NCBI GenBank assembly: GCA_019309815.1
Contig: JAFDFO010000068.1
Location: forward strand, 1 to 11,068
Origin: Deltaproteobacteria bacterium
GTDB lineage: Bacteria > Desulfobacterota > Desulfobacteria > Desulfobacterales > C00003060
DNA: 11,068 nt
Direction: 5' to 3'
The notes under the pieces are model-generated. The model was not told the origin of the DNA, did no database searches, and worked only from the letters and a program-made list of their open reading frames with translations. Below, one piece after another: positions 4,241-11,024 of this stretch (position 1 is its first letter; every line of letters starts with the position of its first letter). A program made the translations under genes and the position numbers.

Positions 4241-6709
4241 TTAAGCAAGTCGAAATTTGCGCAGGCGGAGCGAATTGGTCACCACAGAGACCGAGCTCAT
4301 AGCCATGGCAGCGGCCGCAAAGACCGGACTCAGAAAAATTCCAAAGAAAGGATACAAAACCCCGGCAGCAACAGGAATTCCCAGGCTATTGTAAAAGAAC
4401 GCCCAGAAAAGATTCTGTTTGATGACTCTCATTGTCTGAAATGAGAGCCTGATCGCTGCGGGCACCGATCGTAAATCGTCCTTAATAAGCGTGATGTCGC
4501 TTGCCTCCACGGCCACGTCCGTACCTGCGCCGATAGCAATGCCAATATCCGCTGTCGACAGGGCAGGTGCATCGTTGATCCCGTCTCCCACCATGGCCAC
4601 AACCTGGCCCCCTGCCTGCAACCGCTTTATTTCGTCGACCTTGTCACCGGGCAGCACCTCGGCGAGTACTTGATCAATGTTGACTGCGTCGGCAACAGCA
4701 CGGGCTGTTTTTTCATTGTCTCCGGTGATCATGGCCACACGCAGCCCCATTTCTTTCAGATTAGAAACCGTTTCCCTTGCCGATGCCTTAGGCATGTCGG
4801 AAACAGCAATGAGGCCGACAACCCGGCCTTCTGTTGCCACAAGGATACAAGTCTTTGCCTCGCCGGCGAGTCTGTGCGCCCTCTGGTCAAAGCCGTTCAT
4901 CTTCACGGCCTCTTTTTCCATAAGCCGCAGGTTGCCTACCAGGTATGGATTTCCATTCACCACAGCCCGGGCCCCAAGGCCTGACAGGGCCTCAAAGTCC
5001 TCTACAGGATCAGGGCTCAGCTGATTCTGACGGCCCTTCTCAAGGATCGCTTGAGCCAACGGGTGTTCTGACACCGCTTCAACAGAGACAACTGCTTTCA
5101 GGAAATCATGTTCGGCTATGCCTTCTGCTGTGAATACGTCCGTGACCTCGGGTTCTCCTTTGGTCAAGGTGCCGGTTTTGTCAAAAACAATCGTGGTCAG
5201 TTTGTAGGCCTTTTCCAGACTTTCGCCCCCTTTAATGAGGATTCCGTTCTCCGCTCCCAATCCCGTACCCACCATCACAGCCGTGGGTGTTGCCAGCCCC
5301 ATTGCACAGGGACAGGCAATGATGAGGACCGACACAAAATTCAGGAGAGCACGGCTGAAGGTGGGGTTGGGAACAAGAAAATACCAGATGATGAACGTGA
5401 GAATGCCTATAGCCAGTACAACAGGGACAAAGATGGATGCCACCCTGTCCGCAACGCGCTGAATGGGTGCCTTGGACCCCTGGGCCTCCTCAACCAGACG
5501 AACAATCTGAGCCAGGGCGGTTTCGGCCCCTACCTTTGTAGCTCGGAAAGTGAAGCTCCCGGTCTTGTTCAAGGTAGCTGCGAAGACCTCACTGCCTGTC
5601 TCCTTTGCGACGGGAATGCTTTCTCCTGTGAGCATGGCTTCGTCAACCGAAGATGATCCCGAAGCCACAACCCCGTCGGTCGGAATCTTTTCACCAGGCC
5701 TCACCAGGATGGTGTCCCCCTTCATTACGGCTTCGACAGGAATGTCCTCCTCCTTGCCATCTCGGATAACCCTCGCTGTTTTCGGTTTGAGGCCCAGGAG
5801 ACGTTTGATCGCCATGGAGGTTCTCCCTTTGGCTTTGGCCTCAAGCAAACGTCCCAGGAGTATGAGGGTGATGATCATGGCAGCACCATCAAAATAGACA
5901 TGGGGCACGACCCCCGCACCGGTGAAAAGCTGCGGCAGGAAGGTAGCCAGGGTCGAATAGAGGTAGGCCGACAGGGCTCCCACAGCTACAAGGGTATTCA
6001 TGTCGGTAGTTTTCTGTCTGGCTGCTTTGATGGCCCCTGAGAAGAACTGGCCTCCAACCCAAAAGACCACGGGCGTTGTGAGCACAAAAAGGCAAAAAAG
6101 TATGGTTTGTCTGGGGATGGACTTCAGGAAAGGAAACCAGTGCTGCATGGAGCCCGCAAAGATGACGGCACTCAGAATTGCCCCTACGACGAACTTTGTT
6201 CTTAGTTCTGCAACTTCTTTTTTCCGGGCTGTTTCTACAGGGTCTTCCAGAGTTGGGTCGGAAACGCCCAGGAACTCATACCCTGTTTCGGAAACGACCT
6301 TCTGCAATGCTTCGACCCCGGCCCAGTCCGGGCCATGGGTGACCGTGGCCTTTCCAGTGGAGAGGTTGACGGCCGCTTCTACGGCCCCGTCAACGGATTC
6401 CAGGGCTGACTCCACGCGCCGAACACAGGCAGCGCACGTCATGCCCCCAACCGAAATCGTGGTTTTCTGCAGGCCAGCCCCGGGAGATTCTTCCCAATCC
6501 ACGACATCATATCCGAGGTCTTTGACCTTGGCCGTAATCGTCTCGACATCGGTAACGGCACGGTCGTACATCACCGTAGCCTTTTCTGTCGCAAAATTGA
6601 CGGCAGCGGTATGGACGCCACCAAGACTCTCGAGCCCTTGCTCCACACGCCGAACACAGGCAGCGCACGTCATGCCGCGAACGTTGAGTGTCACCTGATT
6701 AGAAGCCAT
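4241..6709 (-). CDS. copA: Cu(I)-exporting P1B-type ATPase with two N-terminal HMA domains
   Basis: An inner-membrane pump that exports Cu(I) (possibly Ag(I)) using ATP. The length of 822 residues is normal. Two heavy-metal-associated domains carry GMTCAAC, with cysteine pairs at 15/18 and 92/95. Membrane helices follow from about 172. The actuator domain has TGES at 361-364, the metal-transport site is CPC at 466-468, phosphorylation is at Asp510 in DKTGT, SEHPL holds the P1B histidine near 549, and GDGIND is at 708-713. The last helices carry YN (773-774) and MxxSS (803-807), residues that mark the Cu(I) (P1B-1) subgroup. The start ATG has no Shine-Dalgarno and lies inside a 19-bp hairpin beginning at the copZ stop, so translation is probably coupled to copZ. 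The two HMA coding regions share a 36-base near-identical segment. Confidence 0.97.
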   Translation of the reverse strand: MASNQVTLNVRGMTCAACVRRVEQGLESLGGVHTAAVNFATEKATVMYDRAVTDVETITAKVKDLGYDVVDWEESPGAGLQKTTISVGGMTCAACVRRVESALESVDGAVEAAVNLSTGKATVTHGPDWAGVEALQKVVSETGYEFLGVSDPTLEDPVETARKKEVAELRTKFVVGAILSAVIFAGSMQHWFPFLKSIPRQTILFCLFVLTTPVVFWVGGQFFSGAIKAARQKTTDMNTLVAVGALSAYLYSTLATFLPQLFTGAGVVPHVYFDGAAMIITLILLGRLLEAKAKGRTSMAIKRLLGLKPKTARVIRDGKEEDIPVEAVMKGDTILVRPGEKIPTDGVVASGSSSVDEAMLTGESIPVAKETGSEVFAATLNKTGSFTFRATKVGAETALAQIVRLVEEAQGSKAPIQRVADRVASIFVPVVLAIGILTFIIWYFLVPNPTFSRALLNFVSVLIIACPCAMGLATPTAVMVGTGLGAENGILIKGGESLEKAYKLTTIVFDKTGTLTKGEPEVTDVFTAEGIAEHDFLKAVVSVEAVSEHPLAQAILEKGRQNQLSPDPVEDFEALSGLGARAVVNGNPYLVGNLRLMEKEAVKMNGFDQRAHRLAGEAKTCILVATEGRVVGLIAVSDMPKASARETVSNLKEMGLRVAMITGDNEKTARAVADAVNIDQVLAEVLPGDKVDEIKRLQAGGQVVAMVGDGINDAPALSTADIGIAIGAGTDVAVEASDITLIKDDLRSVPAAIRLSFQTMRVIKQNLFWAFFYNSLGIPVAAGVLYPFFGIFLSPVFAAAAMAMSSVSVVTNSLRLRKFRLA
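6410..6676 (-). repeat. Near-identical 36-base direct repeats in the two HMA domains of copA
   Basis: Bases 6410-6445 and 6641-6676 match at 35 of 36 positions and are 231 bases apart. They encode the same part of each metal-binding domain (GMTCAACVRRVE). The identity includes synonymous positions, which suggests fairly recent duplication or gene conversion between the domains. Recombination between the copies would delete one HMA domain in frame. Confidence 0.85.
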
Positions 6710-6752
6710 TTCAAAACCGCGGCCACGATCCGAGGTTTTGAAATGGCTTCTA
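6700..6752 (-). promoter_or_regulatory. Perfect 19-bp hairpin spanning the copZ stop and copA start
   Basis: Bases 6700-6718 and 6734-6752 are exact reverse complements (arm on the plus strand TAGAAGCCATTTCAAAACC). After one mismatch, three more pairs (6720-6722 with 6730-6732) close a 7-base loop. In the mRNA the 5' arm begins with the copZ UAG, and the 3' arm holds the copA AUG (6709-6707) and codons 2-3. The whole intergenic region is therefore one hairpin. It has no following U-run, so it is not a standard terminator. It could hide the copA start until ribosomes finishing copZ open it, or protect copZ mRNA ends. Confidence 0.85.
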
Positions 6753-6947
6753 TATGACTTCGTAGCCCGCCTTTTTGACGCCCTCCTTCACAATACTCAT
6801 GTCGACAGGTTGCACCTCTTCAAATGTGGCCTCTCCTTCTGATAGGTCCACATTGACTTTCTGGATGCCTTCAATCCCATTGAGAGCTTTCGTTACCGCC
6901 ATGACACAGTGGCTACAGGTCATTCCCTTTATCTTGATCGTGGTCAT
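6750..6947 (-). CDS. copZ: Copper chaperone CopZ (HMA domain)
   Basis: A 65-residue cytoplasmic protein made of one heavy-metal-associated domain. GMTCSHC holds the Cu(I)-binding Cys11 and Cys14, followed by ALNGIEGIQKVNVDLSEGEATF and a closing KKAGYEVI. The length is typical for CopZ. It delivers Cu(I) to the ATPase encoded next to it. The second residue of the motif pair is CSHC, where the ATPase domains have CAAC. The start follows a GAGGGGGT Shine-Dalgarno that overlaps the stop of the TlpA-like gene, 12 bases away. Its stop begins the hairpin leading to copA. Mercury-binding MerP is an alternative family member, but MerP has a signal peptide and this does not. Confidence 0.94.
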   Translation of the reverse strand: MTTIKIKGMTCSHCVMAVTKALNGIEGIQKVNVDLSEGEATFEEVQPVDMSIVKEGVKKAGYEVI

Positions 6948-6959
6948 GGTACACCCCCT

Positions 6960-7493
6960 CTACTTGACTTCGTTATCAGGCTCCTTTTGATCTTCACCGG
7001 ACGGCGGAGGGTCAGACTTCTCCAGCAACTGAGTAATCTTCTTTTCCAGAAAAGCCTCGGATTGCTTTCCCATGATCTCTTGAACGACCTCGCCATCCTT
7101 GACCAGGAAGAGCAGGGGGATGGCGCGGATGTCAAGCGCCCGAACAGCTTCCTCTCCGGCCCAATAGACCGGAAAGTTCACATGGGCCTTATCTAGAACC
7201 GGCTGAATCATGGAAGGACCGCCAATGTCAACACTGATCCCGACCATTTCAAGACCCTGACTCTTATACTTGTCATGTAGTTTGACTAACGTGGGCAACT
7301 CTTGTCGGCAGGGAAAACACCACGCGGCCAGGACTACCATCACCGCTCCTTCACTCTCCTTTACGATCTTGTTAATGCCCGCCGTGTCTATAGGTTGCAC
7401 CTTAATTCTGGGCTCGGCTGACGCAGAATTTGAGGTCAAAAAGAAAGGGAGCAGGAAAACAGTCACAAGTACCCAAAGATATCTTGATTGCAT
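6960..7493 (-). CDS. Exported TlpA/ResA-like thioredoxin
   Basis: A 177-residue thiol-disulfide oxidoreductase that works outside the cytoplasmic membrane. An N-terminal hydrophobic segment (LWVLVTVFLLPFFLT) ending in SNSASA reads as a signal peptide cleaved near residue 26; an uncleaved anchor is possible. The thioredoxin fold has WCFPC with Cys59 and Cys62, and the cis-proline in IRAIPLLFL (Pro126). The charged, proline-rich tail after about residue 158 (DPPPSGEDQKEPDNEVK) has no recognisable domain. TlpA/ResA proteins reduce disulfides in apocytochromes or copper proteins. Lying just upstream of copZ-copA (12-base gap), this one may maintain cysteines of exported copper-binding proteins (inference). 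The ATG at 7493 has only a weak purine-rich GAGAG upstream. The gap back to the FTR gene is 79 bases with no clear terminator. Confidence 0.9.
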   Translation of the reverse strand: MQSRYLWVLVTVFLLPFFLTSNSASAEPRIKVQPIDTAGINKIVKESEGAVMVVLAAWCFPCRQELPTLVKLHDKYKSQGLEMVGISVDIGGPSMIQPVLDKAHVNFPVYWAGEEAVRALDIRAIPLLFLVKDGEVVQEIMGKQSEAFLEKKITQLLEKSDPPPSGEDQKEPDNEVK

Positions 7494-7572
7494 GTTTTTT
7501 CTCTCTAGATGAATTCTTGTATAGAGGTAACGAAAGTCTGGTGCTGGGCTCGGAAAAGGAACCGTCTAATTC

Positions 7573-7905
7573 CTAAAACATTTTTTCTACCGGCCTTCTC
7601 TCCGGCACATATACCTGAGGAACCTTCACCTCATTCCAAGCCTGAGAAACATAGAGGGTGCAGTAACAACTCCCATATTCTTCCACGTCGGGAGCGCGGT
7701 ACTCGCAAGGGCACACGATGTCTTTGTCCGATTCGCGGTCCCCGGAGGCTAGCCTGCATGGACAGCACATGTAGCCATAACGCTCCTTGTTGACGAGGAG
7801 GGCCTCGAGGAGTTCCATGACCCGTTCTTTGTTTTTGCTGAAGTAGTATCCTTTAGGTTCTTGAACCTTCTTCAACATCTCATATAATTTCTGTGCTTCA
7901 TTCAT
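7573..7905 (-). CDS. Ferredoxin-thioredoxin reductase catalytic chain-like protein
   Basis: This cytoplasmic [4Fe-4S] enzyme uses ferredoxin electrons to reduce a disulfide on thioredoxin or glutaredoxin. The 110 residues carry the three C-x-C units of the family: CPC at 48-50 (preceded by Cys47), CPC at 65-67 and CYC at 80-82. These six cysteines supply the cluster ligands and the active disulfide. The spacings between units are 14 and 12 residues, rather than the 16 and 8 of cyanobacterial FTR. No variable chain is encoded here, as in many anaerobes. The ATG overlaps the stop of the CGHC glutaredoxin gene by four bases, so the two are translationally coupled and that glutaredoxin is the likely partner. 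The gene ends MF-stop at 7573. Confidence 0.9.
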   Translation of the reverse strand: MNEAQKLYEMLKKVQEPKGYYFSKNKERVMELLEALLVNKERYGYMCCPCRLASGDRESDKDIVCPCEYRAPDVEEYGSCYCTLYVSQAWNEVKVPQVYVPERRPVEKMF

Positions 7906-8153
7906 AAGCCAAGGGCCTCCCTGATCTCGTCTTCTCTGTGTCCTACGACGACCTTATCGCCGATAATGATTGTGGGAAAAGAACATCTTGGATTCCATTT
8001 TTTGACGTCTTCGAGAATGGCCTTCCGTTCCTCTCCATCAAGCAAGTCGACATCCGTGAATTCATATTTCACGGCACAATCGGTTAAGAACTTTTTGGTA
8101 GCCTTGCAGTGGCCGCAGGTGCTAAGGGTGTAAATCATAACGGGCTCTTGCAT
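7902..8153 (-). CDS. Glutaredoxin-like protein with CGHC active site
   Basis: An 83-residue glutaredoxin-fold thiol oxidoreductase. It starts MQEPVMIYTLSTCGHCKATK, with active-site cysteines at 13 and 16. FPTIIIGDKVVVGHREDEIREALG gives the cis-proline loop and the final helix. The ATG at 8153 was chosen because AAAGGAGA lies six bases upstream; an upstream in-frame ATG at 8222 would add 23 polar residues ahead of the fold and has no comparable site. The gene is first in the minus-strand series and overlaps the FTR gene. A conventional glutathione-linked glutaredoxin is possible, but the FTR coupling suggests ferredoxin-driven reduction. It is the cysteine counterpart of the selenoglutaredoxin at 1123-1389. 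Confidence 0.9.
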   Translation of the reverse strand: MQEPVMIYTLSTCGHCKATKKFLTDCAVKYEFTDVDLLDGEERKAILEDVKKWNPRCSFPTIIIGDKVVVGHREDEIREALGL

Positions 8154-8220
8154 TCCTTGTCTCCTTTCTCTTTGCGCCAGGGTCTGTTTCTCCGATGGCA
8201 ACATTGGACTCGAGTCTCGC

Positions 8221-8247
8221 ATAATATGGTTTTCAGGGCAATATTAT
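8221..8247. promoter_or_regulatory. Inverted repeat in the divergent intergenic region
   Basis: ATAATAT and ATATTAT are perfect 7-base complements separated by 13 bases. They lie in the 132-base region between the divergently transcribed glutaredoxin gene and the glycosyltransferase gene. Placement and symmetry suggest an operator or overlapping -10 elements (TATTAT on each strand). I could not pair them with good -35 boxes. Confidence 0.3.
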
Positions 8248-8285
8248 TCCCCAGGATGAAGACTACGAACTAATGGGAGCAAATT

Positions 8286-8957
8286 GTGCTGTCGATCATC
8301 ATCCCGGCGCTTGACGAAGCTGAAGTACTGGGTCACACCCTCACGGCCCTCAAGGCCTGCCCTGCGGAGATCATTGTTGTGGACGGTGGCAGCCAGGACG
8401 GCACCGTGGAGGTGGCCCGTGAACACACTTCCCACGTTCTTGTTTCCCGGGCAGGACGCGGTTTTCAGCAACACCTTGGGGCACGGGAATCGCAAGGTGA
8501 TATATTCATTTTTCTCCATGCCGACACCCAACTCCCTGTCGGATTTCAACGTCTTATTCATCACGCCCTGACCAACCCAGGTATTGTGTTCGGTGCCTTC
8601 TCTCTGCAGATTCATCCTCCCACACCAGCATTGAACCTTATCGCCTTGATGGCCAACATGCGATCCCGTCTCTTGAAAGTGCCATACGGTGACCAAGCCC
8701 TCTTTGTAAGGCGGTCGGCCTACTTCCTTGCCGGCGGATTCAAAGACTGGCCGATCATGGAAGATGTAGACCTGGTGCGGTGTTTGAATCGAATCGGAGG
8801 CTTCAAAATGGCGCGGGGCTTCGTACAAACATCAGCCCGGCGCTGGCGGAAAGAGAATCCGATCTACACCACGCTCAGAAACTATTCTCTCATTTTGAGA
8901 TACTGCCTGGGCGCCTCCCCACACACCCTCGCCCGCCACTATCCCAACCTTCGTTGA
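8286..8957 (+). CDS. Family 2 glycosyltransferase, TIGR04283-like (selenodomain-associated transferase 2)
   Basis: A 223-residue GT-A fold nucleotide-sugar transferase. Visible motifs are LSIIIPALDEAEVL at the start, VVDGGSQDGT (32-40), FLHADTQLP with the metal-binding HAD at 78-80, YGDQALFVRRS (134-144), GGFKDWPIMEDVDLVRCL (150-167) and TSARRW (182-187). The YGDQ, MEDVDL and TSARRW series is what I recognise from the family named rSAM/selenodomain-associated transferase 2. The acceptor is unknown. The GTG start has GGGAG six to seven bases upstream. No C-terminal membrane helix is obvious. It is transcribed away from the redox genes. The family name ties it to selenium-linked gene clusters, consistent with the selenoprotein in this window, though the functional link is not established. 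Confidence 0.9.
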   Translation: MLSIIIPALDEAEVLGHTLTALKACPAEIIVVDGGSQDGTVEVAREHTSHVLVSRAGRGFQQHLGARESQGDIFIFLHADTQLPVGFQRLIHHALTNPGIVFGAFSLQIHPPTPALNLIALMANMRSRLLKVPYGDQALFVRRSAYFLAGGFKDWPIMEDVDLVRCLNRIGGFKMARGFVQTSARRWRKENPIYTTLRNYSLILRYCLGASPHTLARHYPNLR

Positions 8958-8973
8958 GAAGGGAAAGAATTAT

Positions 8974-9106
8974 CACGAAAGCACGAAAAGAAAACAAAGG
9001 CACGAAATACAAAGAATAATAAGGTTTTCGTGTTTTGCGGCTGCGCCTTGAAAACAATATGTTCCTTTCGTGTTTTCGTCCCTTTCGTGTTTTGCGGCTG
9101 CGCCTT
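8974..9106. repeat. Intergenic CACGAAA/TTTCGTG repeat region with a 24-base direct repeat
   Basis: This lies in the 345-base gene-free stretch between the glycosyltransferase and pgi. CACGAAA occurs at 8974, 8982 and 9001; its complement TTTCGTG occurs at 9026, 9066 and 9083, with a TTTCGTC variant at 9074. A 24-base exact direct repeat, containing TTTCGTG followed by a GCGGCTGCGCC core, lies at 9026-9049 and 9083-9106. Bases 8974-8989 can pair with about 9073-9089 with one bulge, so a large hairpin is possible. I see no coding potential. The repeats are too irregular and short for CRISPR. Confidence 0.75.
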
Positions 9107-9134
9107 ATACTGAGGCGTGATAGTCTTTTTTTTT
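9101..9134 (+). terminator. Weak terminator-like hairpin after the glycosyltransferase
   Basis: CGCCT (9101-9105) and AGGCG (9113-9117) form a 5-bp stem with a 7-base loop. A run of nine T (9126-9134) follows after eight bases. The stem is short and the T-run distant, so this is a tentative call. It overlaps the end of the second 24-base repeat. Confidence 0.25.
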
Positions 9135-9214
9135 AGTTTCTTCGGTTTGGGTTTCCGTTGCCCATAATGACCTAAACCAGGCACAACAGATTGCCTGTCA
9201 AGGAGTGGGTGGGC

Positions 9215-9243
9215 TTGTCAGGACGGCAGCAAATTGCTATTGT
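9215..9243 (+). promoter_or_regulatory. Candidate sigma-70 promoter for pgi
   Basis: TTGTCA (9215-9220) and TATTGT (9238-9243) are separated by exactly 17 bases, matching the -35 and -10 consensus at five and four of six positions. Transcription would start near 9250, giving a leader of about 50 bases before the pgi ATG. Confidence 0.4.
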
Positions 9244-9302
9244 GGCAACCGTTAATAAAGCACGTCAATCAAACCTGCAAAAGAGGCAAAGGAAAAAAGA
9301 AG

Positions 9303-10949
9303 ATGTCAGCACTTGCACAATCATCCGCATGGAAGGCTCTGGAAGCGCACTATGAGAAGATAAAAGAGGTTCATCTTAGGGACCTATTCCAACAGGACCC
9401 GCAGCGCTTCGAAAAGTTTTCCCTGATGTTGGATAACATCCTGGTGGACTATTCAAAGAACCGTATTACCGAAGAAACTATCTCTTTGCTTTTGGACTTG
9501 GCCACCCAGGCGGATGTAGTCGGGCACGTAGAGAAAATGTTTGCGGGCGATAAAATCAACGTCACGGAGAACCGAGCCGTTTTGCACGTTGCACTGCGTA
9601 ACCGTTCCAACCGGCCCATTTACGTGGACGGTGAAGACGTGATGCCTGGTGTGAATGCCGTGCTGGAAAAAATGGCACGGTTCTGCGAAAGGGTTCGTGA
9701 CGGGGATTGGAAGGGGTATACCGGCAAAGTCGTCACGGACATCGTCAACATCGGCATTGGTGGTTCAGATCTAGGCCCGGTGATGGCCACGGAGGCGTTG
9801 AAGCCGTATGGGAAACCCGGCCTGACCCCTCACTTTGTTTCAAATATCGATGGGACCCATTTGGTAGAGACACTTAAGACGTTAGACCCGGAAACCACCC
9901 TTTTCGTCATTGCTTCAAAGACGTTTACGACCCAGGAGACGCTCACCAATGCGCACAGCGCTCGGGACTGGTTCCTCAACAAAGCGGGCGATGAGTCCGC
10001 GGTGGCAAAGCATTTTGTTGCAGTCTCTACCAATGCGGAAGAGGTGAGTCGATTCGGCATAGACACGGAAAACATGTTCGAGTTCTGGGATTGGGTTGGG
10101 GGTAGATACTCCCTCTGGAGTGCCATTGGTTTATCTATTGCCCTGTATATCGACATGGAGAACTTCGAATCCATGCTTGCCGGTGCTCATGAAATGGATG
10201 AACACTTTCGCACGGCACCCCTGGACAAGAATATGCCCGTGGTGTTGGGATTACTAGGGGTATGGTACAATAATTTTTTCAACGCCCAAACCCACGCCAT
10301 TCTTCCGTATGATCAGTACTTGCATCGCTTCCCTGCCTATTTTCAGCAGGGTGACATGGAGAGCAACGGCAAGGGGGTAGACCGCCAGGGAAAACAGGTC
10401 GATTATTCAACAGGTCCAATCGTTTGGGGGGAACCTGGCACAAACGGCCAGCATGCTTTCTATCAGCTCATCCATCAGGGTACCAAACTCATCCCGGCAG
10501 ATTTTCTTGCGCCCATTGATAGTCAGAACCCGCTCGGCAAGCATCACGAGATCTTGTTGTCTAACTACTTTGCCCAGACCGAGGCATTGATGAAGGGCAA
10601 GACCGAGGATGAAGCGCGTTCTGAATTACTTGATAGTGGCGTGGACCCTGGCACGGTCGAAACGTTGTTGCCCCACAAGGTGTTCAAAGGGAACCGACCG
10701 ACAAACTCGATCCTGTTCAAGAAACTGGATCCCAGGACTTTGGGTGCCCTGATTGCTCTCTATGAGCACAAGATCTTTGTGCAGGGAGTCATTTGGGATA
10801 TCAACTCCTTTGATCAGTGGGGAGTGGAATTAGGTAAGCAACTTGCCAAGGTGATCCTGCCCGAGCTTGAAGGGAACGACCGGATAACCTCCCATGATTC
10901 TTCAACAAATGAGCTGATCAACCACTATAAATCCAACCGGTCTCGATAG
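9303..10949 (+). CDS. pgi: Glucose-6-phosphate isomerase
   Basis: A cytoplasmic enzyme interconverting glucose-6-phosphate and fructose-6-phosphate in glycolysis and gluconeogenesis. With the ATG at 9303 it has 548 residues, about the length of the E. coli enzyme (549). The sequence shows VNIGIGGSDLGPVM (148-161), SKTFTTQETLTNA in the phosphate-binding region (205-217), the signature GGRYSLWSAIGLSIAL (266-281), the catalytic QQGDMESNGK with Glu353, NGQH with His384, and the second signature NSFDQWGVELGKQLA with Lys512. These match the catalytic Glu/His/Lys of the family. The start is supported by AAAGGA about nine bases upstream and by homology beginning just after it. A TTG at 9234 would add 23 unrelated, lysine-rich residues. 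The gene stands alone behind its own candidate promoter and is followed by an inverted repeat. Confidence 0.97.
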   Translation: MSALAQSSAWKALEAHYEKIKEVHLRDLFQQDPQRFEKFSLMLDNILVDYSKNRITEETISLLLDLATQADVVGHVEKMFAGDKINVTENRAVLHVALRNRSNRPIYVDGEDVMPGVNAVLEKMARFCERVRDGDWKGYTGKVVTDIVNIGIGGSDLGPVMATEALKPYGKPGLTPHFVSNIDGTHLVETLKTLDPETTLFVIASKTFTTQETLTNAHSARDWFLNKAGDESAVAKHFVAVSTNAEEVSRFGIDTENMFEFWDWVGGRYSLWSAIGLSIALYIDMENFESMLAGAHEMDEHFRTAPLDKNMPVVLGLLGVWYNNFFNAQTHAILPYDQYLHRFPAYFQQGDMESNGKGVDRQGKQVDYSTGPIVWGEPGTNGQHAFYQLIHQGTKLIPADFLAPIDSQNPLGKHHEILLSNYFAQTEALMKGKTEDEARSELLDSGVDPGTVETLLPHKVFKGNRPTNSILFKKLDPRTLGALIALYEHKIFVQGVIWDINSFDQWGVELGKQLAKVILPELEGNDRITSHDSSTNELINHYKSNRSR

Positions 10950-11002
10950 AAAGCAGCACACACCAGGCGCAAGTCTACAAAAATACGGTCCTTTTCGCAC
11001 TA

Positions 11003-11024
11003 AAATGGGGTATTTACCCCATTT
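11003..11024 (+). terminator. Inverted repeat downstream of pgi, possible terminator
   Basis: AAATGGGGT (11003-11011) and ACCCCATTT (11016-11024) form a perfect 9-bp stem with an ATTT loop, 54 bases after the pgi stop. The tail (ACTTATG) is not U-rich, so factor-independent termination would be weak. The symmetrical A/T edges could let it act in both directions. The rest of 10950-11068 holds no gene I can recognise. Confidence 0.45.

Noticed and set aside
6700..6752. Rho-independent terminator between copZ and copA
   Set aside because: The hairpin has no following U-run and overlaps coding sequence of both genes; regulation or coupling is a better reading.
4241..6947. Mercury-resistance (mer) genes
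   Set aside because: The HMA proteins pair with a CPC ATPase carrying the YN and MxxSS Cu(I) residues, and no merA, merT or merR is present.
7902..8222. Longer form of the CGHC glutaredoxin starting at 8222
   Set aside because: The extra 23 residues are polar and outside the fold, and the ATG at 8153 has a good AAAGGAGA site.
8244..8828. 194-codon minus-strand open frame opposite the glycosyltransferase
   Set aside because: It is a shadow of a gene with a full set of family motifs on the plus strand and shows no domain of its own.
8974..9106. CRISPR array
   Set aside because: Repeat units are 7 bases or two copies of 24, orientation changes within the block, and there are no regular spacers or cas genes.
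9234..10949. Longer pgi starting with TTG at 9234
   Set aside because: The added residues do not resemble the PGI N-terminus and overlap the candidate promoter; ATG 9303 gives the family length and has a ribosome binding site.
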